Assembly: GCA_020846715.1 (NCBI GenBank)
Contig: JADLDK010000022.1
Span: forward strand, 1-64,000
Reading direction: 5' to 3'
Length of the DNA stretch: 64,000 nt
Source: Armatimonadota bacterium
Lineage (GTDB): Bacteria; Armatimonadota; UBA5829; DSUL01
The notes beneath the pieces are model-generated. The model ran no database searches and had not been told where the DNA came from. It was given only the letters and a program-made list of their open reading frames with translations. A program made the position numbers and the translations under genes. Of this stretch, positions 44,394 through 53,149 are shown piece after piece (positions within the stretch are counted from its first letter, which is position 1; each line of letters opens with the position of its first letter).

Positions 44394-45352
44394 TGTCGAC
44401 ACCAGCAAGCGATATCTCCATCATTATCTGCACGCGTAACCGTGCCCCAGCGCTGCGCGAAACACTCATTTCAGTGTCGAAGGCGGATATACCCGCCGGG
44501 CTAAAAGCAGAATTGCTCGTTGTAGATAATGGGAGCTTTGACGACACAAAGGCGGTTGTTGAGCAGGCACCTATCCGAGCCATGCCTGTGCGCTACATCT
44601 ACGAACCGGCGCTTGGTCTGAGCCGGGCGCGCAACAGGGCGCTGGCTGAAGCAAAAGGTGATGTCTTTCTTTTCACCGATGATGACGTGCGCGTACCTGT
44701 GGACTGGATAGAAGGCATGTGCCGACCCGTCCTTGCAGGTGAAGCAGACGCCGTAGCTGGAGGCGTACGCCTGGCGCCGCACCTCGAACGAAAGTGGATG
44801 ACTCCCTGGCACAGGAGCTGGTACGCGTGTACGGAGCGGCTCGACCCTAGCGAGCCAGATGACATGGTGGGGGCGAACATGGCCTTCCACAGCCGTATAC
44901 GGGCGCGCGTGCCCGTTTTTGATTCGGCGCTCGGCGCGGGTGGTGTCGGGTTCGGTGAAGAGACCCTCTTTTCCTGGCAGCTAAAGGCGGCGGGCTATCG
45001 CCTTGCGGGAGCCCTCAACGTGTGTGTTGAGCACCACATGGACCCTTCTCGCCTGCTGCGTCGAAGCCTGATGAAAACAGCTGAGAGCTTTGGAAGATCA
45101 ACTGCGTATCTGAACTACCACTGGCGGCACCTGGATAGCCCGAGGGCAGCACAGTACCTACCGCGTGCGGTAGCGCGTCTGTGGCTAGAGCGCCTCCGCA
45201 GACCGACTGACGTCCTGCGCCGTGAAGGGGCGGCGGAGTGGGAGTTGGGCCGTGTACAAGAGATAGCCTTTTACCGCGCCTTCATCAAAGAGCGGATGCG
45301 GCCACGCCGCTATGCCCGCATGGGTTTGGAGCAGCTCGCCGATGTGGCCTGA
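44393..45352 (+). CDS. Family 2 glycosyltransferase, first of a tandem pair
   Basis: 319 aa GT-A fold. ISIIICTRNRAPALRETL at the N-terminus binds the nucleotide, LVVDNGS follows, and FTDDDVRVP is the metal-binding DxD region. The acceptor half has GVGFGEETLFSWQL, the ED-type catalytic region. No membrane helix. Its stop overlaps the next gene by 11 nt. The next gene codes for a protein of the same length and with long matching blocks, so the two arose by duplication. Confidence 0.92.
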   Translation: MSTPASDISIIICTRNRAPALRETLISVSKADIPAGLKAELLVVDNGSFDDTKAVVEQAPIRAMPVRYIYEPALGLSRARNRALAEAKGDVFLFTDDDVRVPVDWIEGMCRPVLAGEADAVAGGVRLAPHLERKWMTPWHRSWYACTERLDPSEPDDMVGANMAFHSRIRARVPVFDSALGAGGVGFGEETLFSWQLKAAGYRLAGALNVCVEHHMDPSRLLRRSLMKTAESFGRSTAYLNYHWRHLDSPRAAQYLPRAVARLWLERLRRPTDVLRREGAAEWELGRVQEIAFYRAFIKERMRPRRYARMGLEQLADVA

Positions 45353-46301
45353 GCCCGTTGTCAGCATCATCATCTGCACCCGCAATAGAGCCGACAGCTT
45401 GCGAGAGACGCTGGCTTCGGTAGGCCGTGTCCTTGTCCCGTCCGATCTTCCCGCTGAGCTTCTGGTAGTGGATAACGGCAGCACGGACCACACGCGACAG
45501 ATTACAGAGGAGTCAGACCTCCAGAACATGCCGGTGCGCTACATCTCTGAGCCGAGGAAAGGCAAAGGATATGCCTACAACACAGGAATGAGTGAAGCCA
45601 GCGGCGACGTCTTTATCTTCACAGATGACGACGTGCGCGTACCCGAAGACTGGATAGAAGGCATGTGCCGGCCGATCCTTGCAGGCGAAGCTGACGCCGT
45701 AGCTGGAGGCGTGCAGTTAGCACCGGATTTGGTACAGCCGTGGATGGAGCTGACACACCGTGTATGGTTAGCTTCGACAGAGCATCTGGTAAATCCCGCC
45801 GCAGTGACGCTGGTCGGCGCGAATATGGCTTTTGGACGTCACGTGCGACAGAAAGTACCCTGGTTTGATGTCGAGCTGGGGCCGGGGGCCATTGGGTTTG
45901 GAGACGAAACATTGTTTGCCGCACAACTGTCGGCGGCAGGCCATACCATTCAAAAGCGGTTGGTAGTCGCCGTTGAGCATCATTTTGACGGCTCGCGGCT
46001 GACACCTGCTTCTTTTGTCAAGCGGGCTACGGACGCTGGTCGGGCGGATGCGTACATCGCTTATCACTGGTGGCATAGCGAAAATCGGTTTAGATGCGCG
46101 AAGTACCTGGCGCTTGCGGCATTGCGAAAAGCGCTGCTATGTATGCCGGGAGGGCGTTACAGTAGTGCGGCACCCGCTTTGCGGGCACATTACAAGTACG
46201 GCCTCAGCGCGCAGACGCTCGTTGAAATGCGGCGTCCGCGAAACTATGAAAAGCAGGGGCTGGCGAAATTGCGTGGTATCCTCTGGAGTGAGGATGGATA
46301 G
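45342..46301 (+). CDS. Family 2 glycosyltransferase, second of a tandem pair
   Basis: 319 aa, the same length and layout as its neighbour: VSIIICTRNRADSLRETL, LVVDNGSTDHTRQITEES, FTDDDVRVPEDW, then AIGFGDETLFAAQLSAAG. The segment from 45648 to 45712 matches the neighbour at DNA level at 60 of 65 positions. The C-terminal half is more divergent, which suggests a different acceptor. The 3' end overlaps the next gene by 8 nt. Confidence 0.92.
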   Translation: MWPEPVVSIIICTRNRADSLRETLASVGRVLVPSDLPAELLVVDNGSTDHTRQITEESDLQNMPVRYISEPRKGKGYAYNTGMSEASGDVFIFTDDDVRVPEDWIEGMCRPILAGEADAVAGGVQLAPDLVQPWMELTHRVWLASTEHLVNPAAVTLVGANMAFGRHVRQKVPWFDVELGPGAIGFGDETLFAAQLSAAGHTIQKRLVVAVEHHFDGSRLTPASFVKRATDAGRADAYIAYHWWHSENRFRCAKYLALAALRKALLCMPGGRYSSAAPALRAHYKYGLSAQTLVEMRRPRNYEKQGLAKLRGILWSEDG

Positions 46302-47880
46302 CCTGACTATCAGCCGTCCGTCCCCCGCCCGTACGGCCGATCCGCTGGCCTTCCTGCTTGTGGCTTCAGCGCTCTGTTTTTTCTGGCTGGCCGTGGATAC
46401 ACCAACACCCTGGTCGGACGCAGGCGGTTACGAGAACATGCTGCGGCACTTTCTGGGCACGGGTGTTGTGGACTACATGCGTTGGTCCCAGCCAACGTTT
46501 ATTGGCGTACTCGCCCTGGCTGTGCCCTGGGCGCACGTGTTCGGTACCACCACACTGTCGCTAAGCTGTCTGGGTGCGTTTTATAGCGTGCTCTTGATGG
46601 GCGGTCTGTATCTACTGCTGGTTGGGCGCGTGCGGCCTTGGCTGGCGGTGGCGCTGTGCGCGAGCGTGTTCTGCTTTGAGGAGTTCCCGCTGAGTGCTCC
46701 GGCTTTTATGACGGACATTCCGTATATCCTCTATCTTGTCTGGTTTCTGGTGGTCCATCGCACATTGGAGGAGACGCACGAATCCGGTGGGCGTTGGGCA
46801 ATAGCACTCTTGTGGGTCTGCTGGGTGGCGTTGTTACTGCTTGCGGTGCTCACTAGATCCTTTGCGCTCGTCATTATCGCCGTGTTTGCCTTGCGCTCTG
46901 TGTTCCTGACCTCAGCGGATCGCACTTTTGCCATCAAGTGTCTTGTCCTGTCCGTCATCACCGCAGGGTTCAGTTTTCTGGTCGTAGGCAAGATGAGTGT
47001 GAACCGCTTCAGCGCGCTCGAGCTTACAGTCGCGCGGGAAGTGTTGGCAGAGCACCAATGGGAACGGCTCGATTTGCGCGCTTTCTGTGTGATTAGTCTG
47101 TTGACCGCCGCTGCGCTAACTCCGGCGCTGCTACTGACCTGGAAAAAGTCGGTACGGAAAGCGCCGGTGGTGGATGCCGTAGTCGCCGTGGCCGTCCTAG
47201 GACTCACAGCTTACTTTTGGACGCGCGGCCATCTGCCTACGTTGACGGGGCCTGCAATCGTCGCGTTCCACCAGCGTCTGCTGGCCGCTCCACTGCTGCT
47301 GCTTGCGCCAACTGGCGCAGTGTTGGGTTTTCGCTGGCTTCGCGATTACCTGCCCGGAATGGTGACTTCCACAGAACAGATACTGGCGACTATCGCGGTT
47401 TCGTCTCTCCTCGTGTTGCCAGTGATGCAGCACCCGGTAGCGCGTCACGCTCTACCCGCGATCGTGGCGCTTATTGTCTTGACAGGGTATCACAGCTCAT
47501 TCAAATTTGGACTGTGGCCGGGGGTGGGCGTACTGCTTCTCGTCGCGTTATCTACAGCAAGTCTTCTCTTCACAACGGCTGACCGACGCCTGAACGCAGC
47601 TCAGTTTGACGTGGCTCAGGGCGTTGTCGGGCAAGGGCAGCCCGCTGATACTATTTATGCAGGTTGGTCTTGGTTCTGCGCCTACAATATGCGGCCCGGC
47701 GCGCCAGCTACTCGTGACTATGTGGCGTCTTATCGTCACCTGAGAACGGCAGCCCCTATATCAGTTCTTACAGGCCCCGTCTCTTCGCGGCCCGCATCAC
47801 AGCCTGGCGTTACAGCAGGCGCCTTGGGCGTGGTCGGCCGCGTTTACGTATCTACCCGGCCCACAGAGGCCAACGAATGA
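46294..47880 (+). CDS. Multispanning GT-C-type glycosyltransferase-like protein
   Basis: 528 aa with about eleven membrane helices. After the first helix comes DTPTPWSDAGGYENMLRHFLGTG, an acidic loop like the catalytic loop of ArnT/PMT-type GT-C enzymes, followed by FMTDIPYILYLVWFLVV. No known family signature is certain. ATG 46294 has a GGAGTGAGG site and lies within the previous gene's end. It may transfer a sugar from a lipid-linked donor or act in chain assembly outside the membrane. It ends overlapping the next start by 4 nt. Confidence 0.75.
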   Translation: MDSLTISRPSPARTADPLAFLLVASALCFFWLAVDTPTPWSDAGGYENMLRHFLGTGVVDYMRWSQPTFIGVLALAVPWAHVFGTTTLSLSCLGAFYSVLLMGGLYLLLVGRVRPWLAVALCASVFCFEEFPLSAPAFMTDIPYILYLVWFLVVHRTLEETHESGGRWAIALLWVCWVALLLLAVLTRSFALVIIAVFALRSVFLTSADRTFAIKCLVLSVITAGFSFLVVGKMSVNRFSALELTVAREVLAEHQWERLDLRAFCVISLLTAAALTPALLLTWKKSVRKAPVVDAVVAVAVLGLTAYFWTRGHLPTLTGPAIVAFHQRLLAAPLLLLAPTGAVLGFRWLRDYLPGMVTSTEQILATIAVSSLLVLPVMQHPVARHALPAIVALIVLTGYHSSFKFGLWPGVGVLLLVALSTASLLFTTADRRLNAAQFDVAQGVVGQGQPADTIYAGWSWFCAYNMRPGAPATRDYVASYRHLRTAAPISVLTGPVSSRPASQPGVTAGALGVVGRVYVSTRPTEANE

Positions 47881-49025
47881 ACATCGCCCTTTTCGCCAGT
47901 GCTTTCTATCCACATGTTGGAGGAGTCGAGGAGCTCTCGCGCCAGCTTGCCCACAGCCTGACAGAGCGCGGCCATCGCGTCATCATTCTGACCAATCGCT
48001 GGCCGCGAAGCCTGCCGGAGTACGAGGAGTTTGAGGGGTTGCCTCTTTATCGCCTGCCGATGCGTGTCCCCGAAGGCAGCCTGAAAGCGCACGTCAGCTA
48101 CAGGCTCACAGGCGGCGGCATTCGCAGGCGAATGCTGGAGATCCTGCGCCAGCATCAGGTGGATCTGCTTCACGTCCAGTGCATCAGCACAAATGGCTAC
48201 TACGCGTGGCTGGCGGCGCAAGCGCTGCGGCTTCCGCTGGTCGCCACAGCCCAGGGCGAGCTGACTATGGACGCGGCCCACATCTATCAGCGCAGGACGT
48301 TTATGAACGCCTTTCTGCCTCGCCTGCTGTGCGATGCTGATTTCGTAACGGGGTGCTCTGAACAGACGCTTGCCGAGCTGCGAGAGCGGCGGCCGCCTAG
48401 GGCGCGTGGGCAGTGGCGCGTCGTCTACAACGGCGTGACAGCGGCGGATTTTGAGAGCGTGACGGAGTTTTCACACCCGCGCCCTTACGTTCTGGGCATC
48501 GGGCGCCTTGTGCCGCAAAAAGGATTTGACGTGCTGATGCGAGCATTTTCCAGCGCAGACCTGGCGGGGATTGATCTGGTCATTGCAGGGGAAGGGCCGG
48601 AGATCGAGCGTTTGCGGTCGCTGGCGCAGGAGCTCGGTATTTCGGAGCGTGTGCTGCTTTTCGGACGCGCTGACCGGACACAGGCTGCCGCCTTGTTCAA
48701 GGGCTGTCATTTTTTTGTGTTGCCATCCCGCCACGAGCCGTTTGGCATAGTGAACCTGGAAGCGATGGCGGCGGGGAAAGCCGTGGTCGCTACGCGAGTC
48801 GGCGGTGTTCCGGAAGTAGTCCTGGACGGCGAAACCGGCCTCGTCGTTCCGCGGGAAGACGAAAAGGCTCTCGCGGGTGCGATGAGTAAGCTGGCGAATG
48901 ATGAGCCTCTGCGGGAGAGGATGGGAGCGGCAGGCCGTGAGCGCGCGCGACTTTTCTCCTGGGACACCATCACCGAACAGTACCTGGAGGTGTACCAGGA
49001 AGCGTTGGGGCAAAACCGTGCCTGA
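47877..49025 (+). CDS. Family 4 glycosyltransferase
   Basis: 382 aa GT-B fold. N-terminal ALFASAFYPHVGGVEELSRQLA; C-terminal VLGIGRLVPQKGFDVLMRAF, IAGEGPEIERL, VLPSRHEPFGIVNLEAMAAG with the E-x7-E donor-binding pattern. It overlaps its upstream neighbour by 4 nt (ATGA) and its downstream neighbour by 8 nt. A retaining transferase acting on the growing repeat is expected. Confidence 0.93.
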   Translation: MNIALFASAFYPHVGGVEELSRQLAHSLTERGHRVIILTNRWPRSLPEYEEFEGLPLYRLPMRVPEGSLKAHVSYRLTGGGIRRRMLEILRQHQVDLLHVQCISTNGYYAWLAAQALRLPLVATAQGELTMDAAHIYQRRTFMNAFLPRLLCDADFVTGCSEQTLAELRERRPPRARGQWRVVYNGVTAADFESVTEFSHPRPYVLGIGRLVPQKGFDVLMRAFSSADLAGIDLVIAGEGPEIERLRSLAQELGISERVLLFGRADRTQAAALFKGCHFFVLPSRHEPFGIVNLEAMAAGKAVVATRVGGVPEVVLDGETGLVVPREDEKALAGAMSKLANDEPLRERMGAAGRERARLFSWDTITEQYLEVYQEALGQNRA

Positions 49026-50247
49026 CCTGATCTTCGTCTCTATGGAAAACTGGGACGAGGTCTGGCGGCGCAATCAGTTCGTGGTGGCGGAGCTGGCGCG
49101 GCGGCATCCGGAGACCAAGATTCTGTTTGTGGGGCTGTCCAGAGACTTCTCCCACGGACTGCGGACAGGAAACTTTGGAGCCCTGGCCGAGGGTGCGCCG
49201 GAGGCGGTTCCCGGTCTACCGAACATTCAATTTACGCGCCCGCCAAAGCTCTTTCCAAACACTCTGGCTGCGGGGCGAAGGATGAATGACGCTCTGGCGC
49301 GACGGCACATCCGGCGAACAGCGGCCGCAATGGGCATGACGAATCCCATCCTCTGGTTGAACCCTCATTCAGCCGTGCACATGGCCGGGCGGATGGGTGA
49401 GCGCTGCGTTATCTACGACATCACGGACGACTGGATTAGCTCGACACAGCAGCCCTGGCTCCGTGAGTTGACACGTTCTCAGGATGAGGCGCTTTGCCGG
49501 AAGGCGGATGCCGTCATCGTCTGCTCTGAGCATCTGTATAAGATAAAGCGTAATCTTACGACAAACCTGCACCTGATACCGAACGGAGTGGACGCCGCAC
49601 ATTACGCTTCAGTCCTCGAAGACGGACCATTACCAGCGACGGCGCAGACGTGGCGGAAGCCCGTTCTGGGCTACACGGGCACGATCCATCCGGAACGCGT
49701 GGACGTTGACCTGATCGAAGCGCTGGCGCGCAGCTTCCCGGGCGGAACAGTTGCCCTGGTGGGACCGAACATGCTGCCAGAAGCCGCCGCCGAGCGCCTG
49801 AACGCATGCGGGAACATTGTATTCACCGGCCCCGTAGCCTATGCTGAGATACCGGACTACATGCGGGCCTTTGACGTGTGCATAACGCCTCACCAAATGA
49901 CGCCGTTTACGGAGAGCCTCAACCCTATCAAGCTGTGGGAGTATCTGGCCGCGGGGAAGCCGATTGTGGCTACGGATGTGGCCGGCTTTCGGGATTATCC
50001 CGATCTGGTGAAGATAGCCAGAGACGCGGAGAGCTTCATGCAGGCAGTCCGGGCGGCGCTGGCGGAGGATGGCGCTCTGGCGCCTGCGCGGAGGGCTATT
50101 GCGACGGAGCATTCCTGGGAGTCCCGTGTGGATAACATCGAAGAAGTCATTGCAAGGTGCCTGCAGCGGTATGATCACGCGGATAAGAAGGGTGAATCCG
50201 GATGCACCGCTCCGCGTGAGGAGGCGAACGCCCAGAGTGACGTCTAG
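49018..50247 (+). CDS. GT-B glycosyltransferase
   Basis: 409 aa. The N-terminal half (VSMENWDEVWRRNQFVVAEL, DITDDWISS) resembles TuaH/EpsF-like transferases; the C-terminal half has LGYTGTIHPERVDVDLIEAL, GPVAYAEIPDYMRAFDVCITP and LWEYLAAGKPIVATD. GTG 49018 is chosen; ATG 49042 is a shorter option. It overlaps neighbours by 8 nt upstream and 11 nt downstream. The sugar is unknown. Confidence 0.88.
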   Translation: MPDLIFVSMENWDEVWRRNQFVVAELARRHPETKILFVGLSRDFSHGLRTGNFGALAEGAPEAVPGLPNIQFTRPPKLFPNTLAAGRRMNDALARRHIRRTAAAMGMTNPILWLNPHSAVHMAGRMGERCVIYDITDDWISSTQQPWLRELTRSQDEALCRKADAVIVCSEHLYKIKRNLTTNLHLIPNGVDAAHYASVLEDGPLPATAQTWRKPVLGYTGTIHPERVDVDLIEALARSFPGGTVALVGPNMLPEAAAERLNACGNIVFTGPVAYAEIPDYMRAFDVCITPHQMTPFTESLNPIKLWEYLAAGKPIVATDVAGFRDYPDLVKIARDAESFMQAVRAALAEDGALAPARRAIATEHSWESRVDNIEEVIARCLQRYDHADKKGESGCTAPREEANAQSDV

Positions 50248-50788
50248 CTGGCTCAAGCGAATCCTTGGCGGACTGCACCGTCGGCTCAGGCTGTTGGCTG
50301 TACGCGCCACGCACCCAAGCGCCAGATTTGGTTCAAAGTGTGACATCCGTGCACAGTTCGATCTGGACGTTTTCCCAGGAGCCAATATCAGGTTTGGTCC
50401 GGGGTGTATTGTGGACCGCGCAATGACTATTGAGTGTTATGGCTCGCTGGATATTGGGCCGCGAACCATCTTTGGTCACCACTGTACGCTTGCGGTTCGT
50501 GAGTCACTGATCATCGGGGAAGACTGCCTGATTGCAGAGCTGGTGTCCATTCGAGATCATGACCATAGATGCGACGATCTCACGATACCTTTTCGTGAAC
50601 AGGGTGCGGTGGTGGCGCCGGTACGGATTGGCCGAAATGTCTGGCTCGGGTCCAAGGCAACAGTGCTGAAAGGCGTCACTATAGGAGATAACGCTGTTAT
50701 TGGGGCAAATGCGGTGGTTACGCGAGATATCCCCGCGAATGCTATCGCCGTGGGGGTACCAGCGCGCGTAATTCGGATGAGGGACTGA
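50237..50788 (+). CDS. Hexapeptide-repeat acyltransferase
   Basis: 183 aa left-handed beta-helix. Repeats run from about 40 to 170 (IDIGPR, LIIGEDCLIAE, VRIGRNVWLGSKATVLKGV, TIGDNAVIGANAVVTRDI) and the end is VGVPARVIRMRD. A catalytic-type His pair is in IRDHDH. It probably O-acetylates a sugar of the repeat. GTG 50237 has a GAGGAGG site and overlaps the previous gene by 11 nt. The basic N-terminus (WLKRILGGLHRRLRLL) may touch the membrane. Confidence 0.9.
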   Translation: MTSSWLKRILGGLHRRLRLLAVRATHPSARFGSKCDIRAQFDLDVFPGANIRFGPGCIVDRAMTIECYGSLDIGPRTIFGHHCTLAVRESLIIGEDCLIAELVSIRDHDHRCDDLTIPFREQGAVVAPVRIGRNVWLGSKATVLKGVTIGDNAVIGANAVVTRDIPANAIAVGVPARVIRMRD

Positions 50789-50790
50789 AA

Positions 50791-51750
50791 ATGTCCGCGG
50801 GTCCGCAAGTGTCAGTAGTCGTGGTCAGCTACAACACGCGGGAGATGACGCTGGAGTGCCTGCGCACTCTCTCCGATGATATGAAGGAGATGCCGTGGGA
50901 GCTGTGGGTGGTGGATAACGCTTCGACGGATGGGAGCGCGGAGGCTGTGCGGGAGGCGTTCCCGGAGGCTCACGTGATTGCTAACGAGCACAACGTGGGT
51001 TTTGGCGCGGCCAACAATCAGGCCATCCGGCAGGCCAGGGGCAACTATCTGCTCCTCTTGAACTCCGATGCCTTTGTACAGCCCGGGGCGGTAAGACAGC
51101 TTGTGGACTATCTGGACTCACACCCCGATGTTGCCGTTGTCGGACCCAGGCTCATGAACGCTGACGGAACACTGCAGCAGTCGTGCTACCGCTTCCCTTC
51201 ACCGATGAGGGCGGTGTTTGAGCATCTGCTGCTTACTGCGGCTTTTCCGAATCATCCGCTGGTTGGTGACTACCGCTCCTGGCCGCATGACGAGGTTCGG
51301 GAGGTAGACTTTGCTATCGGCGCGTGTCTTCTGGTTCGCGCTGAGGCGTTGCAGGAAGTTGGATTGTTCGACGAGCGCTTTTTCATGTACGCGGAGGAGA
51401 CAGACCTTTGCTATCGGTTGCGGCGGGTGGGCTGGAAGGTAGTGTTTGTTCCCGAGAGTCAGGTGACGCATCTCGGTGGAGTAAGTGGCAGCTTCCAGAG
51501 TGACCGGACCTTCTGCGAGTTCCGGCGCGCGCAGGATCTGTACATCAGAAAGCATCACGGTTTGCCGGGTTTGCTGGTTTTTCGCTGCGCTACGGCATTT
51601 GGCGCTCTGGTGCGAATCCTCTGCTACAGTGTCCTGCGCGTGTCTCGCGGGGCCGGCGGACGCAAAGCGGGACGTGACGCTCTTACGTGGTGGCGTATCC
51701 TGCTGTGGACCGTGGGCTTCCGCGGGCCGGGCTTGAGAGAGGTAGCCTGA
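50791..51750 (+). CDS. Family 2 glycosyltransferase, rhamnosyltransferase-like
   Basis: 319 aa. SVVVVSYNTREMTLECLRTL, WVVDNASTDGSAEAV and LLLLNSDAFVQPGAV mark the GT-A nucleotide site, with DFAIGACLLVRAEAL and FMYAEETDLCYRL for the acceptor and catalytic part. This is the WbbL/RfbF-like group, unrelated in detail to the tandem pair upstream. The C-terminal region (about 255-300) is hydrophobic/basic and may associate with the membrane. Confidence 0.92.
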   Translation: MSAGPQVSVVVVSYNTREMTLECLRTLSDDMKEMPWELWVVDNASTDGSAEAVREAFPEAHVIANEHNVGFGAANNQAIRQARGNYLLLLNSDAFVQPGAVRQLVDYLDSHPDVAVVGPRLMNADGTLQQSCYRFPSPMRAVFEHLLLTAAFPNHPLVGDYRSWPHDEVREVDFAIGACLLVRAEALQEVGLFDERFFMYAEETDLCYRLRRVGWKVVFVPESQVTHLGGVSGSFQSDRTFCEFRRAQDLYIRKHHGLPGLLVFRCATAFGALVRILCYSVLRVSRGAGGRKAGRDALTWWRILLWTVGFRGPGLREVA

Positions 51751-51751
51751 A

Positions 51752-53149
51752 TTGAGTCAGGCCGCAGTTCAGAAACGATGGAGCCGGACCAGCCACGAGA
51801 TCGCCTCTGGGCGCTGGTGGGTATATGCTGTCATTGCGGGTGTTGTGGCGCTTGACCTGTGGTTGTTCAAGATTTCTGCGCTGGCCTCTGCCGCAGTGGC
51901 GGGAGTTTTGCTGCTGGTGCTGGCGGCTGTCCAGTGGCCGGCGCTGTTTCTGATGCTTGCGTTTGTGGCGATGCCCTTTCAGCAGTCATTGGGAGGTGAA
52001 GGCTCGCCGGTTCACTTCAGCGCTGTGGACATAGTGGCGGGAATTCTGGCTCTTGCGCTGCCTGTTATTTTGATGCGCCGACGCGCGTTTGCGCTTGGCC
52101 CGGCGGCCGTCCCGATTTTTGTCTTTCTGGGTGTGGACATTGTGTCCTCTACGGTTTCCTGGGACGGATTGGGGACCGGGGTTTCTCTGGCCAGAATGAC
52201 GGTTGCCACGCTGATTGCGGTGGCGATTTACGCCAACATAGACACGAGGCAACGGACAGCGTTGAACTGCTTCAACGCTTACCTTCTGGCGATTGATGTG
52301 CTTGCGGTATTCAGTGTGGTGGCGTTTCTGACAGGCGGTATTCACGCCAGCGAGTACACGCTGGGACTGCACAAGAATGCGCTGGGCCCGTCTTACGGTT
52401 GCGGAATTGTCATTGCTCTGGGGATGTTGCTGCTTGAGAAACCGTCTTCGAGACGGCGGCTGTGGCTCGCCGGGACGCTGTTTGCCGCTGTTGTCGGGAT
52501 TGTGCTCTCGCTTTCACGAGGAGGCTGGATTGCGACGGCCGCCGGCTGTCTTCTGCTACTTTTCCTGACGAAGCAGGTGCGGGCTTTTGTCTCCGGGTTG
52601 GTCATCGCCATTCCGGCGGCTGTGCTGGTATGGCACGCTCTGCCGGAGGAAGCCACGGAGTACGCGAGCGACATTTCCGCAAAGGCGCACACCATTCAGA
52701 CTCGCTTTGCGACGATGCAGGACGTAATGGCTGCTTTTCACAAGAGTCCGATCATAGGGGTGGGTGTGGGGCTGCGCAAGCAGGCTGAGCCGCACAATGT
52801 TTTTATTCTGACTCTGGGTGAGACCGGGATTCTGGGCGCCATTGGGTTTGTGGCCATGTTTGCCGGTGGTTTCTGGACGTTTGTCCTGGCGAGACGAACG
52901 GCCGGAAAGGACCGTTTGACTGACGAGATTCTCATTCTGGGGATGTCTGTCTTGCTTGTGTCCGTGACGCACGGCATGATGGATGTCTACTGGAGGCGCG
53001 GTGTCGGCTTTATGGGCTGGGCGGCTGTGGGCATGGCGGCCAACATCATTGCCACTTCGAGGCGGCGGCTGATACACGGCGAGACGAGAGCTCTGGCGAC
53101 GACGGCAGGTGAGGAAGAGGTGCTGGTTGCGCGTTCTTCTCCTGCTTGA
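51752..53149 (+). CDS. O-antigen ligase/polymerase-family membrane protein (Wzy/WaaL-like)
   Basis: 465 aa with about eleven helices. The family region VLSLSRGGWIATAAG is followed by a large outer loop (about 300-345) and EPHNVFILTLGETGILGAIGF, the conserved PHN/E pattern. It either polymerises repeats or attaches the chain to a lipid or protein. The TTG start follows the previous stop by 1 nt. It overlaps the next gene by 41 nt (GTG start) or 23 nt (TTG start). Confidence 0.88.
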   Translation: MSQAAVQKRWSRTSHEIASGRWWVYAVIAGVVALDLWLFKISALASAAVAGVLLLVLAAVQWPALFLMLAFVAMPFQQSLGGEGSPVHFSAVDIVAGILALALPVILMRRRAFALGPAAVPIFVFLGVDIVSSTVSWDGLGTGVSLARMTVATLIAVAIYANIDTRQRTALNCFNAYLLAIDVLAVFSVVAFLTGGIHASEYTLGLHKNALGPSYGCGIVIALGMLLLEKPSSRRRLWLAGTLFAAVVGIVLSLSRGGWIATAAGCLLLLFLTKQVRAFVSGLVIAIPAAVLVWHALPEEATEYASDISAKAHTIQTRFATMQDVMAAFHKSPIIGVGVGLRKQAEPHNVFILTLGETGILGAIGFVAMFAGGFWTFVLARRTAGKDRLTDEILILGMSVLLVSVTHGMMDVYWRRGVGFMGWAAVGMAANIIATSRRRLIHGETRALATTAGEEEVLVARSSPA

